From assembly GCF_028867935.1 (NCBI RefSeq), contig NZ_JAPQNS010000002.1, forward strand, positions 124,001 to 188,000: a stretch of DNA of 64,000 nucleotides. The letters are read 5' to 3'. Each line of letters opens with the position of its first letter. Positions within the stretch are counted from its first letter, which is position 1. The translations under genes and the position numbers were made by a program. Positions 45,501 through 53,530 of the stretch are shown one piece after another. Under the pieces are notes generated by a model. It saw only the letters and a list, made by a program, of their open reading frames with translations, was not told where the DNA came from and did not search any database. Source of the DNA: Flavobacterium sp. SUN052 (GTDB taxonomy: Bacteria > Bacteroidota > Bacteroidia > Flavobacteriales > Flavobacteriaceae).

Positions 45501-46570
45501 AAGAGCCACTGCCAGGCGATGCGCTTCTTGGGCGAGAGTTTTATGTTTACTTCCTGCTCACCCAGCAAACTAGCCAGCCAATGGCGGTCTTCGTCGCCGT
45601 TGTGAGAAGCCGAATAATCCAGATCGGACGATAGGAAATAGGTGCCCGGCATTTGGAAATCGACTTGGCTCCCGAACGATTTGCCTACAACGTCATCGGG
45701 CATGCCCCGGCCCCGGGTATTGGTGGCGTCGATCTGTTGAGCCGTAGTAGACCATAGCCAGTCAGGCGAACTGATGTTAGCAAAATCCGAAGAGCGAGAA
45801 TTGCCAAAGCTGTTGTGGGGTACTGGGCCAATACCGCCAATTTCAGTATAGGGACTCACTACCTTGCGCAACACCCACACTTTGTAAGCATAGAGGTTGG
45901 CTTGCTCTTGCCGGTTGGCAAAGCTGGTACCTTCATTCTCAATGTCAAAAAATATCTTACCAAACGTATTAATGAGACCCGATGAAGGACAATCATTAAA
46001 ACCTACGCACCCCCCGGCAAGCTCGGACATGGCAAAGCCCAAACTTTGTCGGGGGGTTGCCGAGCCAGCAGGCTGCTGAAAATAGGTAGTACGAGCGTAC
46101 TCGCTGTCGCGAGCCCAAATCAGGTTGAATGGGGGTTCGGTGAAATAGTTCTGATAGAGGATCAGGGCCCGCTGTTCGGGCAGCAGGCGACTTTTCCAGG
46201 TGTCGGCTTTGTTCGATTTGGTTTCGCTGCCGATGCGTTCGCGCCGATCCAGACCGATTTCTTCAGGTGTCATGCGCGAACGCTCAATGGACGAGAAGCC
46301 ACGCCGGAAGAGTTTTTGCCAGTCCTGGCTGGCGTGCAGGTTTCGTCCGGCTCCGCAAAAGGTGATGGACTTGGTTTTGGGCAGGGCGAAGTCGCCCACC
46401 ACATCGATATTCCAGTAGCCACGGGTAGCCTGGGGAGTGGGTGTGAACGACTGGCGAGGAGAAGAAACTAGGGGAGTTTGTGTTGGCGTGCTTTGGGCCC
46501 AGCTACTACTGGAGGCTATTAACCATAAAAATGTAAGTGTCCCAAGTACGGAGGTAACATTTAACTTCAT
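42593..46570 (-). CDS. Giant secreted protein with He_PIG repeats and T9SS-type tail (paralogue B)
   Basis: A 1325-residue paralogue of the protein at 37952-42226. The signal peptide ends near SSSWAQ. The first ~550 residues are nearly identical to paralogue A, and several hundred bases of DNA match almost base for base. It then has three Cys-containing modules (NCTTGAI ... GWTTN) alternating with three He_PIG domains, against four in paralogue A, a fourth, more divergent Cys module with DADPNNC-type text, and a T9SS-like tail ending in IKLVRH. The repeat count difference suggests unequal crossover. Surface location is inferred from the tail; function unknown. Confidence 0.82.
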   Translation of the reverse strand: MKLNVTSVLGTLTFLWLIASSSSWAQSTPTQTPLVSSPRQSFTPTPQATRGYWNIDVVGDFALPKTKSITFCGAGRNLHASQDWQKLFRRGFSSIERSRMTPEEIGLDRRERIGSETKSNKADTWKSRLLPEQRALILYQNYFTEPPFNLIWARDSEYARTTYFQQPAGSATPRQSLGFAMSELAGGCVGFNDCPSSGLINTFGKIFFDIENEGTSFANRQEQANLYAYKVWVLRKVVSPYTEIGGIGPVPHNSFGNSRSSDFANISSPDWLWSTTAQQIDATNTRGRGMPDDVVGKSFGSQVDFQMPGTYFLSSDLDYSASHNGDEDRHWLASLLGEQEVNIKLSPKKRIAWQWLFNTQSTEPHQSSRAEVPAPPAIAEGMGIFYWFTGAYGSILWDDWNELIPNAPVVPGRGNLDNNRNYACYEHYIHGLWRLFKHHGDLFNGQEKYLNEQTECSYDGGKSWYRLNSNALKRSGFPFARVIVNGDQILIAATQAYASAGQQSSLMVRYVQDGYRFYTTINLKGDEIFLGRGTMPKGTSEVIPSQTSLPVVIPGSTGPLTATVASYNCTTGAIVFGSTGGTATTPEYSAVGITGWTTAKAFTLEAGLRLDLKPITVQVRQSGVEGAPFTFDLKAYCSGGSTPPTNTAPTVANAVSPQSVLVGTAYSLNVGGVFTDAQTPTALVLSATGLPAGLSLNGNLISGTPATLGASTVTLTALDPGGMSNTHSFVLTVGNSSSTPSSGGVLTARVVTYNCTTGAITFGSTGGTGAAVEYSAIGVTGWTTNPNFTLEAGLRLDLKPITINVRQNGAQGLSYVFDLKAYCTTPTQPPVNTAPTVANAVGPQSAVVGTAYNLNIGSVFTDSQTPTALALSASGLPAGLSLNGTVITGTPSASGVSTVTLRATDPGALSASVSFVLTVTNAPVTPPTTGVLTARVVSYNCTTGAITFGSTGGNNTAVEYSAIGITGWTTNQNFTLEAGLRLDLKPITINVRQNGVQGNSFVFDLLAYCSTTPAPPVNTEPSVMNAVNPQTAVMGTGYSLNIGNVFTDSQTPNTLVVSAVGLPAGLSLNGTVITGTPSVSGVSIITLRATDPGGLSNTTTFVLTVNPQVVTTPPSATTSTPTNPTTTTSCGSPANTIGQALQVTGLANINCQTGTFRVITSGGNGSTINYANLVGLNNADPNNCQRVLDNPDMVRAINNPASDIGNFQIRVTQGGTTSNTFIFNFKQYCTGGGARVALETKDDLNVLILGNPVTAEWVEVEIQDAHNEPTDFRVVGLQGQSVSTRQVDPSGEVVRQRLWLGESSGVFILQVSTPTRSKIIKLVRH

Positions 46571-46920
46571 AATAATTGAAATATGTCTACTTAATTATTC
46601 TATGCAAGTATAGTTAATCTATAAACAATATTTGTACCAGCCGTAAGCGTATTAATTATAATATAATAAATCATAAATATATTGACAGTTACATTGAGTG
46701 CTTACCTAATTACTACTCAGTATCCTTTAATTCCTAGTGATTTAATAGCCTAAATAAGTTACAGATTATCAAACACTTTGGGCTCTACACGAAGTCTGTG
46801 AATCAATAAATAATATATTTCTAAATAAACAGAAACAGTGACAAAAACTGTATAAATCAAACAAAAGTGAAAGGCTACTACACAGGTATTGTGCGGTAAC
46901 CTTTCGCTTCTTTGTAAACG
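46571..46920. other. A+T-rich gap before paralogue B
   Basis: The 350 bases are strongly A+T-rich. They contain TATACTTG on the minus strand (46605-46612), shared with paralogue A's upstream region, and an imperfect hairpin near 46872-46905 (AAAGGCTAC...GTAACCTTT) followed on the minus strand by T-rich sequence, a likely terminator for the next gene. I see no gene. Confidence 0.5.
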
Positions 46921-49173
46921 CTATTTCTTCAGCACTTTGAGCGCTTGTTGCTGGCCGTTGCTCACCGCCTTCAGCAGGTAAACGCCCGCTGAACCCCGCA
47001 CCGAAATCGTTTCGGTTTGACCCTCGGTCTGCACCGACACCTGACGTTCCGAAAGCACCCGACCCGTCGCATCGCTTAGGCTCAACCCAACCGTTTGACC
47101 CGCCAGGCCGCTTAAGCGCAGTTGCAGTTGATCTTCCACCGGGTTGCCCAGTACCGACACCTGCCAGTTGGCTCCTGTTTCTGGGCTGCCCACACGTGCT
47201 GGTGCGGGGCAGTTAGTTGTATACTGATTGCTTACAACTACACCACTCTGGCGAGCATAATAAGTAAACGTGGTACCCGAGCGTTGATAGGTTGGGACGG
47301 AAAACACAGGGGATGACTGCCAGTCGGCCAGGCCGGGTATGCGGTACTCAACGGGCGAATTATCGCCCCCACTGACCGAGAGTTGTAGTCGCCCGGTAGC
47401 ACACTGAAGCGAGTTGAAGTCGACATAAAGTGAATAAGTTGGCTGAGGGGTGACGACTCCACTTAAATCACACGTAGTAGTAAAGTCAAAACTCGTGTAG
47501 GCACCACTAGCTTGACGGGCCTCTAATTTAAAAGTAGTACCCAGGCGTTGGTACGAAGGCACGGTAAAGATATTATCAGCTGACCAATCTCTCAGTCCTA
47601 CAATTCGATAACTCAGACCAGAGCCATCGGTATTAAAGATTCGGATAGCCAATCGCCCCGTGTTGCAATCGTACGTGGGTACGTCCATGCTGAGGATGGG
47701 CGAAGGCGGAGTGGGGGTTGTTGTGCTGGGCGGGGTAGTCGTTGTGGTGCTGGGTGGAGTTGTTGTGGTGCCACAGGCCGTAGTGAACGCCAGCGAAACT
47801 ACCTGCCCGTTCTGGCGGGCTTCCAAATTAAACGTAGTGCCGTTGCGTTGGTAGGTTGGGACGCTAAAGCTGTTGCTGCTGGTCCAATCACGCAGACCCA
47901 CAATGCGGAAATCGGTAGCCGAACCGTTGCCACCCGACGTGTTCAAGCTCAGTTGACCGGTGTTGCAATCGTAGCTGGGAGCAGTTAGAGCGAAGCTACC
48001 GGTGGACGGAGTGGCAGTTTGCTCTGGGCTGAATTTAAGGAAGTTAGCTACGTAATTTGGATAAAGAAAACCGTTCGACATATAGTTAGGCGAACTCGCT
48101 GAAACCGCAAGGGCACCAACTATATAACCTCCGTCAGTCGTTTTAGCCAACGAAGATATACCAGCTCCATCCAATTCTGTTTGCCAAAGGTTGGTGCCAT
48201 TGAGCGACAGCTTATTAAGGAGTAACTTGGAATTTAAATCGGAGGAGCCTCCTACAACAATGCCATTTGCCTCGGCCAGAAGTTGACTAGCCGTAAAACC
48301 TATACCGGTTGTCCACAAAATTGTCCCATCTCCCGTAACACGACTAACCCGGTAGCCATCCGTTGGACTATTGGTAAGCACATAGTAGCCATCGCGAGCT
48401 GACGTAGGAACAATTTCCAAAAGCAGTCCACGAGTTTGAGGATAGTTCCTCAATACATAACCCGTATCTGCATCTGCTATCCTGTAAAGGTAATGACCAC
48501 TGCCCACTGCAGAATTTGTACCGACAATTATACCTCCATCAATAGCTTCACATGCGTCGCCCACTCGTTCTGTCTGCGTGTAAGCTAGAGCCCCATCAAG
48601 ACCAACATATCGGGGCGTAAACTCATTGCCGGTTTTTTCGAAATGCATGCGATAACCACCGTAATAGATCCTATATTCTGTATTGATAAATTGAGCATAA
48701 TAGCTAGGACGTTCAACTAAAAATGTTTGTCGAAGGTAGGTTGGTGGAATGCCAGCTACAGCTTCTAAACGAGAACCAGCCTTATCCCATAATGTATTCC
48801 CTTGATTATCAAGTTTCGTAATAAATGATCGATCTCTGTAACCTTCTTGGGAAACCACACCACTGATTAAATAACCACCATCCTGGGTAGCGATCATTTG
48901 GTTTGGTCGGTAAGGAGCAGGAGATATTGGGAGTGCCCTAGCTACTTTGAATTGACCACTGGAAGTCAACCGAACTAAAATATTTGAGACGAGAGCTTGA
49001 TATTCACCGTTCCCAGAAGGAAATATGGGTGCATAGCTGATGCCAGCTGGAATGACAGCATCATCTGCTACTTTACGCCACTGTACCGTTGGCGCGGTTT
49101 GCGCCCAGGTTGACGTTGCTCCCAGCAGCATCAGTAACATCCATGAAAGGGTGGATTTGGTAAAATTTGTCAT
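46921..49173 (-). CDS. Secreted repeat protein with T9SS-type tail
   Basis: A 750-residue protein with a signal peptide (LLMLLGATSTWAQ). The first ~390 residues carry repeats of the kind QDGGYLISG, DGGIIVGTN and DGGYIVGAL, likely a beta-propeller. Then come three copies of a Cys-containing module (YDCNTGQLSLN ... GLRDW ... YQRNGTTF ... ARQNG) separated by low-complexity Thr/Pro linkers. The last ~80 residues, ending in ALKVLKK, look like a T9SS sorting domain (DATGRVLSERQV). It is the third gene of a secreted-protein cluster. The Cys module is related to that of the two giant paralogues. Confidence 0.8.
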   Translation of the reverse strand: MTNFTKSTLSWMLLMLLGATSTWAQTAPTVQWRKVADDAVIPAGISYAPIFPSGNGEYQALVSNILVRLTSSGQFKVARALPISPAPYRPNQMIATQDGGYLISGVVSQEGYRDRSFITKLDNQGNTLWDKAGSRLEAVAGIPPTYLRQTFLVERPSYYAQFINTEYRIYYGGYRMHFEKTGNEFTPRYVGLDGALAYTQTERVGDACEAIDGGIIVGTNSAVGSGHYLYRIADADTGYVLRNYPQTRGLLLEIVPTSARDGYYVLTNSPTDGYRVSRVTGDGTILWTTGIGFTASQLLAEANGIVVGGSSDLNSKLLLNKLSLNGTNLWQTELDGAGISSLAKTTDGGYIVGALAVSASSPNYMSNGFLYPNYVANFLKFSPEQTATPSTGSFALTAPSYDCNTGQLSLNTSGGNGSATDFRIVGLRDWTSSNSFSVPTYQRNGTTFNLEARQNGQVVSLAFTTACGTTTTPPSTTTTTPPSTTTPTPPSPILSMDVPTYDCNTGRLAIRIFNTDGSGLSYRIVGLRDWSADNIFTVPSYQRLGTTFKLEARQASGAYTSFDFTTTCDLSGVVTPQPTYSLYVDFNSLQCATGRLQLSVSGGDNSPVEYRIPGLADWQSSPVFSVPTYQRSGTTFTYYARQSGVVVSNQYTTNCPAPARVGSPETGANWQVSVLGNPVEDQLQLRLSGLAGQTVGLSLSDATGRVLSERQVSVQTEGQTETISVRGSAGVYLLKAVSNGQQQALKVLKK

Positions 49174-49415
49174 AAAAGGGATGGAAGTTAAACATTAGTT
49201 TACTGACACCATTGATCCATTCCGCCATCAAAGCGTTGGAATCAAACTCATTTATTTTTTTGCTTTTTTTGTAACCTATTGATACTGAGCAAAAAGAAAG
49301 TTTAGTCTGTGGATCAATTAGAGTACAGCGTGGCAAGGTTTCCATCTTTTGTAACCTGTGCAAGAGGTAAAATTTCATATTTGGAGAAAACTGAGCGAAT
49401 GGAGTACTTTGCTTT
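49174..49415. other. Gap between divergent genes
   Basis: The 242 bases separate the minus-strand secreted protein from the plus-strand MOSC gene. They contain the two control regions but no clear TAnnTTTG element, repeat or gene that I can defend. Confidence 0.4.
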
Positions 49416-50051
49416 ATGCAAATCCTACACGTCAACGTCGGTCTTCCAAAGGAATATGAATGGAAAGGCCGCACCGTCCGCACTGCCATCGCCAAGCACC
49501 CTGTCCCTGGACCGGTGGCTTTGGCCCGCACCTCCATTGAGGGCGACGAACAAGCCAACAAACGCGTTCACGGCGGCCCCAACAAAGCCGTGTATTCCTA
49601 TGACGCATCCTTCTATACGTTCTGGACTGAAGCTGGTAAAACCCGGATCGCCGGACCGCTTGAACCAGGTAATTTCGGCGAGAACCTCACTACCGAAGGT
49701 CTTCCTGACAGTATCGTTACGCTTGGCGATACCTTCCACATGGGAACAGCGGTGCTGATGGCTGTTCAGCCGCGCTTTCCGTGCAATAACCTCAACGTGC
49801 GCTTCAACGACCCCACCATGATCAGGCAGTTTCAACAGGCACGTCGGCATGGGATCTATTTTCGGGTGGTGGAAGCTGGCCTGGTCAGTCCCGGCGATGC
49901 CATCGAGCGCATCGAGTCAGCTCCATACGGTGTGACGATTCAGGATGTGGTCGATCAGTTCTACGCTAAAACTCCCGACCCCGCCTTTGTGGAGAAGCTA
50001 TTCCAGTTCCCTTACCTCACGAACTATTTGAAAGAGCACTTTGAAGGATAA
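49416..50051 (+). CDS. MOSC-domain protein (YiiM-like)
   Basis: A 211-residue protein. The MOSC domain contains VHGGPNKAVYSYDASFY, ELEPGNFGENLT-like text and the conserved Cys in RFPCNNLNVRF. MOSC proteins are linked to molybdenum cofactor sulphur transfer or to reduction of N-hydroxylated compounds (YiiM). No molybdoenzyme is adjacent. It is followed by the isomerase and Gfo/Idh/MocA genes, but a repeat-filled gap of about 100 bases suggests separate transcription. Confidence 0.88.
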   Translation: MQILHVNVGLPKEYEWKGRTVRTAIAKHPVPGPVALARTSIEGDEQANKRVHGGPNKAVYSYDASFYTFWTEAGKTRIAGPLEPGNFGENLTTEGLPDSIVTLGDTFHMGTAVLMAVQPRFPCNNLNVRFNDPTMIRQFQQARRHGIYFRVVEAGLVSPGDAIERIESAPYGVTIQDVVDQFYAKTPDPAFVEKLFQFPYLTNYLKEHFEG

Positions 50052-50158
50052 AAGAGCAGAAGGGTAAAAGAGTGCAAGGGCGAAAGTAGAAATTTGGCGT
50101 GAGCCACTCTTTCACTGGGCAACCAGCCCACTCTTTCACTTTTTCACTCTTTCGCCCT
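50052..50158. repeat. Intergenic AAAGAGTG / CACTCTTTC repeats
   Basis: The gap has AAAGAGCAG, AAAAGAGTG and GGGCGAAAG on the left and three CACTCTTTC words plus CTTTCGCCCT on the right, so the two halves form an imperfect inverted repeat. It lies just before the isomerase start and may fold in its mRNA. Confidence 0.6.
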
Positions 50159-51022
50159 GTGACTACAAGACGACTATTTCTAAAAAAAGCAGGTGGATCT
50201 GTAGCCATCGCCACCATGGCCCCAGCCGCCACGCTGGTTAGTGCCCCAGAAACGGCAGCCCGTGCTACTGATGATTCCTTTAAATTGGGCATGGCGGGTT
50301 ATAGTTTCGTTCATTTCAAGCTCGATCAGGCCCTTGAGATGATGAAGAAAGTGGATGTACACTACCTATGCATCAAAGATTTTCATCTGCCCTTAAACAG
50401 CACCGACGAACAGATTGCTACCTTTCACCAGACCCTCAAAAATTCGGGGGTAACGGGTTATGCCGTGGGGCCGATTTACATGAAAACCACGGAAGAAATC
50501 GACAAGGGGTTCGACTACGCTAAGCGGGTTGGGGTGAAACTCATTGTCGGGGTGCCCAATGAAGATCTGTTGCCTTATGTGGAGAAAAAGGTGAAAGAGT
50601 ACGACATGCGGTATGCCATTCACATCCACGGACCGGATATTAAGCTGTGGCCAAACGCATCGTCGGTGATTGATGCGGTCAAAAATCTGGACCCGCGCAT
50701 GGGCCTTTGTTTCGATATGGGCCATGATGCCCGCTTCGGCGATGACCCCATTGCCGATCTGGAAAAATATGCCAAACGTATTTTCGACATTCACCTTAAA
50801 AACGTCACCGCAGCGTCAAAAGAAGGCAAAACCTGTGAGCTGAGTCGGGGAGTGATTGACATTCCGGCTTTTGTGGCCACACTTCGCAAAATAAAATACG
50901 ACGGCTCCTGTAGTCTTGAATACGAGAAAGATATGAAAGACCCACTGGCTGGCATCGCCGAGTCGATTGGTTATTTCAAGGGCGTGTGCGAAGCCTCAAA
51001 AGCAGGCAAACGTAAAGCCTGA
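50159..51022 (+). CDS. Tat-exported sugar phosphate isomerase/epimerase-like protein
   Basis: A 287-residue protein. I place the start at GTG 50159, since this gives a Tat-type signal (TTRRLFLKKAGGSVAIATM) and the more upstream GTG at 50099 lies in repeats. The body is an AP-endonuclease-like TIM barrel (FKLGMAGYSFVHFK, then VKLIVGVPNEDLLPYVE, GLCFDMGHDARFG, DIHLKNV and SLEYEKDM). Such proteins act on sugars or sugar acids with divalent metal. It precedes a Gfo/Idh/MocA gene 49 bases on, a pairing widespread in Bacteroidota and suggestive of a periplasmic sugar pathway. Confidence 0.85.
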   Translation: MTTRRLFLKKAGGSVAIATMAPAATLVSAPETAARATDDSFKLGMAGYSFVHFKLDQALEMMKKVDVHYLCIKDFHLPLNSTDEQIATFHQTLKNSGVTGYAVGPIYMKTTEEIDKGFDYAKRVGVKLIVGVPNEDLLPYVEKKVKEYDMRYAIHIHGPDIKLWPNASSVIDAVKNLDPRMGLCFDMGHDARFGDDPIADLEKYAKRIFDIHLKNVTAASKEGKTCELSRGVIDIPAFVATLRKIKYDGSCSLEYEKDMKDPLAGIAESIGYFKGVCEASKAGKRKA

Positions 51023-51071
51023 TAATCGCCAGTAATTTCCAGCATACAATCACTATACAACCTTTTATCGA

Positions 51072-52418
51072 GTGGATAATTCAAGACGGGAGTTCATTAA
51101 AAAAGCCGCATTAGGCACTGCCGGGCTGGCGGTTGGCGGATCATCGGTCAACGCGATGTCAGCAAAGAGCTATGCCAAAATCATTGGCGCTAACGAGCGG
51201 ATCAACGTAGCCATTATTGGGCTTGGTCGTCGATTAGGGGCCTACTACGATCCAATTGGCCGAAAAGATAGCAACGTGGAGCTTGTCTACATGTGCGATG
51301 TAATGAAGAAGCAGCGGGAAGATGCGGTGAAGAAGTTTTCCAAGTACATCACCTACACGCCCAAGCTGGAAAACGACATCCGCAAGGTGATTGCCGACAA
51401 GCAGGTTGATGCTCTGTTCAACGCTACCCCCGACCACTGGCACGCGCCGGGTACGTGGCTGGCTGTGCAGGGCGGCAAACACGTGTATGTAGAGAAACCC
51501 TGTAGCCATAATCCCCGCGAGGGCGAAATTCTGGCCGAATGCCAGAAAAAGTACGGTAAGATCATTCAGATGGGCAACCAGCAACGCTCTTCCGTTGAAT
51601 CCATCGACATTATTAATCAGATTCATAACGGGGCAATCGGTACGCCGTTTAAAGCGGTTGCCTTTTACGCGGCTACCCGTGGCGAGGTTCCCATTGCAAA
51701 ACCCGCCGGGATTCCCGACGGACTCGACTGGGAACTGTTTCAGGGACCGGCTCCCCGCACGCCATATACCCACGACACCTGGGATTACAACTGGCACTGG
51801 TACGGCTGGAACTACGGTACCGCCGAAAGCGGCAACAACGCCACCCATGAACTGGACGTAGCCCGTTGGGCATTGCAGGTCGAATATCCAGAGTTTGTGA
51901 CGGTGGAGGCCGCCAAGCGGGCCTTTCTGGACGACGGCTGGATGATGTACGACACGATGGATGCCACCTTCCGGTTCCCCGGCAACAAAATCATCAAGTG
52001 GGATGGCAAGAGCCGTAACGGCCACAAAACCTACGGCAGCGACCGGGGCACGGTCATTTACGGCAGCAACGGCAGCGTATACGTTGACCGGGACGGCTAC
52101 AAGCTGTACAACCGCGAAGGCAAAATGATCAAAGACAGCAAGTCGACGGGTTCAGAAGCCGGAACAGCCCTGGGCGGTGGTGGCGACATGACCACCCGCC
52201 ACGTGGTTAACTTTTTCGACGCCATCCGGGGTAAAGCCAAGCAGGCGTCACCCATCGACGAAGGTGCAAAAAGTACGTTGCTGTGCCATCTGGCCAACAT
52301 CGCCTACCGGACTAATAAATCATTCAACGTTGACACCAAAAACGGCCACATTCAGGATAAAGAAGCCATGAAGCTCTGGGGTCGTGACTACGAAAAAGGC
52401 TGGGAGCCGAAGATTTAG
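51072..52418 (+). CDS. Gfo/Idh/MocA-family oxidoreductase with Tat signal
   Basis: A 448-residue protein. It starts at GTG 51072 and carries a Tat signal (SRREFIKKAALGTAGLAVGG). The NAD(P)-binding motif is VAIIGLGRRLGAYY (about 46-58), followed by DALFNATPDHWHA and YVEKPCSHN, the EKP motif with catalytic Lys. The C-terminal domain ends in FWDRDYEKGW-like text. Enzymes of this family interconvert sugar alcohols and keto sugars. Paired with the upstream isomerase, it may process a periplasmic sugar, though the substrate is unknown. Confidence 0.9.
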   Translation: MDNSRREFIKKAALGTAGLAVGGSSVNAMSAKSYAKIIGANERINVAIIGLGRRLGAYYDPIGRKDSNVELVYMCDVMKKQREDAVKKFSKYITYTPKLENDIRKVIADKQVDALFNATPDHWHAPGTWLAVQGGKHVYVEKPCSHNPREGEILAECQKKYGKIIQMGNQQRSSVESIDIINQIHNGAIGTPFKAVAFYAATRGEVPIAKPAGIPDGLDWELFQGPAPRTPYTHDTWDYNWHWYGWNYGTAESGNNATHELDVARWALQVEYPEFVTVEAAKRAFLDDGWMMYDTMDATFRFPGNKIIKWDGKSRNGHKTYGSDRGTVIYGSNGSVYVDRDGYKLYNREGKMIKDSKSTGSEAGTALGGGGDMTTRHVVNFFDAIRGKAKQASPIDEGAKSTLLCHLANIAYRTNKSFNVDTKNGHIQDKEAMKLWGRDYEKGWEPKI

Positions 52419-52485
52419 ATTAGGGGTAATTGATTATTGGGTAAATTGGTTATTGGTTATTGGGTAAGTTGGTAATTCGTTGGCT

Positions 52486-52632
52486 AGCCCCGGCGGGGCG
52501 ACATGTCAATAGAAACGATTAGCGTATGCTTTTCGCTGAAGCCCCGGCGGGGCGGTATGTAAACGGCAGCCCCGAACATATCGCCCCGCCGGGGCTTTGC
52601 TCATTCCTAAATCGGTTTTTTCTATTGACATG
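52486..52632. repeat. Cluster of GCCCCGGCGGGGC palindromes and a longer inverted repeat
   Basis: Three palindromic copies: AGCCCCGGCGGGGCG at 52486-52500 and 52540-52554, and its inverse at 52582-52596. In addition CATGTCAATAGAA (52502-52514) pairs with TTCTATTGACATG (52620-52632), 13 exact bases, enclosing the other copies. The G+C-rich copies contrast with the A+T-rich flanks. Located between the oxidoreductase and cupin genes; may double as a terminator but has no T-run. Confidence 0.8.
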
Positions 52633-52666
52633 ACGCCCTTACAGGGCTATTGACCAGTGCTAGACC

Positions 52667-53443
52667 TTACTCAAACTGAAACGCGAAGTACATACAGCTT
52701 CCCTTGCTGGTGTTGTGCAACGCATGAGGCACATTCGATTCAAGGTAAATGACATCGCCTACGGTTGCCTGATACATTTTCCCGCCAACACTTTCTTCCG
52801 AATCTTTATCAACCATAAGCAGAATCTCTGCTGCCCGGTGCGTGTGGGGTGCATGGCTCCATAACCCTTCGTTCAGCGTTGTCACGTGCATTTCGAAGCG
52901 TTTGGTCATGGCGGTGGCCCGGTCGAACATGCGCCGGATACCGCCTTTGTCGTGTGGGGTAAAAGCCACGTCTTTCCAGTCGATCATGAACGAGCCACCT
53001 GCCTTTTGGCCCCGTTCCAGATTCACCGGTTCTTTCGACGTATAGCGCAGCACGTAATAGGTTACGGGAGCATCGCTTTTGTTTTCGAACCCATGTTCGT
53101 CACCCGGCATCATGAGGGCAACGCTCCCAGCTCCCAGGGTCTTTGTTTTACCCGCGATCGTTACGGTTAGCTCCCCTTCTTTGATGATAATTAACTCTTC
53201 ATCGTCGTGTTTATGAGCCGGGTGCGGAGCCTGATGCGCGGGCAAGGTTGTCGCGTGAAGCTTAAACTGACTGAAATCGGTGGTGGAGCCGTCCAGGATA
53301 ACCCGCTGTTCGGAGCTTGCTTTTTTCGTTATGGGTGCCTCTTTCCACGCATATGACTTCGACTCAATGGTTTGGGCAAAAAGCGGAGAGAGTGATGAAA
53401 GTATACAAAGCGTAAGCGAAAGACAGTAGTTCATTAGCGACAA
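52667..53443 (-). CDS. Secreted two-domain cupin protein
   Basis: A 258-residue protein with a signal peptide (CILSSLSPLFAQ). Two cupin folds are visible: one around HPAHKHDDEELIIIKEGELTV (metal-type His/Glu pattern) and a second around HAPHTHRAAEILLMVDKDSEE. This two-cupin layout resembles enzymes acting on small organic acids, but no substrate is evident. The preferred start may be Met4 (53434). Confidence 0.82.
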   Translation of the reverse strand: MSLMNYCLSLTLCILSSLSPLFAQTIESKSYAWKEAPITKKASSEQRVILDGSTTDFSQFKLHATTLPAHQAPHPAHKHDDEELIIIKEGELTVTIAGKTKTLGAGSVALMMPGDEHGFENKSDAPVTYYVLRYTSKEPVNLERGQKAGGSFMIDWKDVAFTPHDKGGIRRMFDRATAMTKRFEMHVTTLNEGLWSHAPHTHRAAEILLMVDKDSEESVGGKMYQATVGDVIYLESNVPHALHNTSKGSCMYFAFQFE

Positions 53444-53449
53444 TTTTTA

Positions 53450-53530
53450 ACCGCAAAGACGCGAAGGTTAGCGCAAAGAACGCAAAGAAAAATCAATTAA
53501 ATCGTTGCGTTCGTTGCGTCGTTGCGGTTA
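53450..53530. repeat. Intergenic CGCAAAG/GTTGCG repeats
   Basis: Contains CCGCAAAGACGCGAAGG, GCGCAAAGAACGCAAAG and, on the other side, CGTTGCGTTCGTTGCG. It is the third site of the dispersed family also found at 305-417 and 27022-27127. It ends right at the 3' end of the dehydrogenase gene. Confidence 0.6.

Noticed and set aside
46869..46910. Small RNA or riboswitch near the secreted-protein gene
   Set aside because: The only structure is an imperfect hairpin followed by T-rich sequence on the minus strand, best read as a terminator.
50099..50158. Earlier GTG start for the isomerase
   Set aside because: It lies within CACTCTTTC repeats and would place 20 unrelated residues before the Tat motif.
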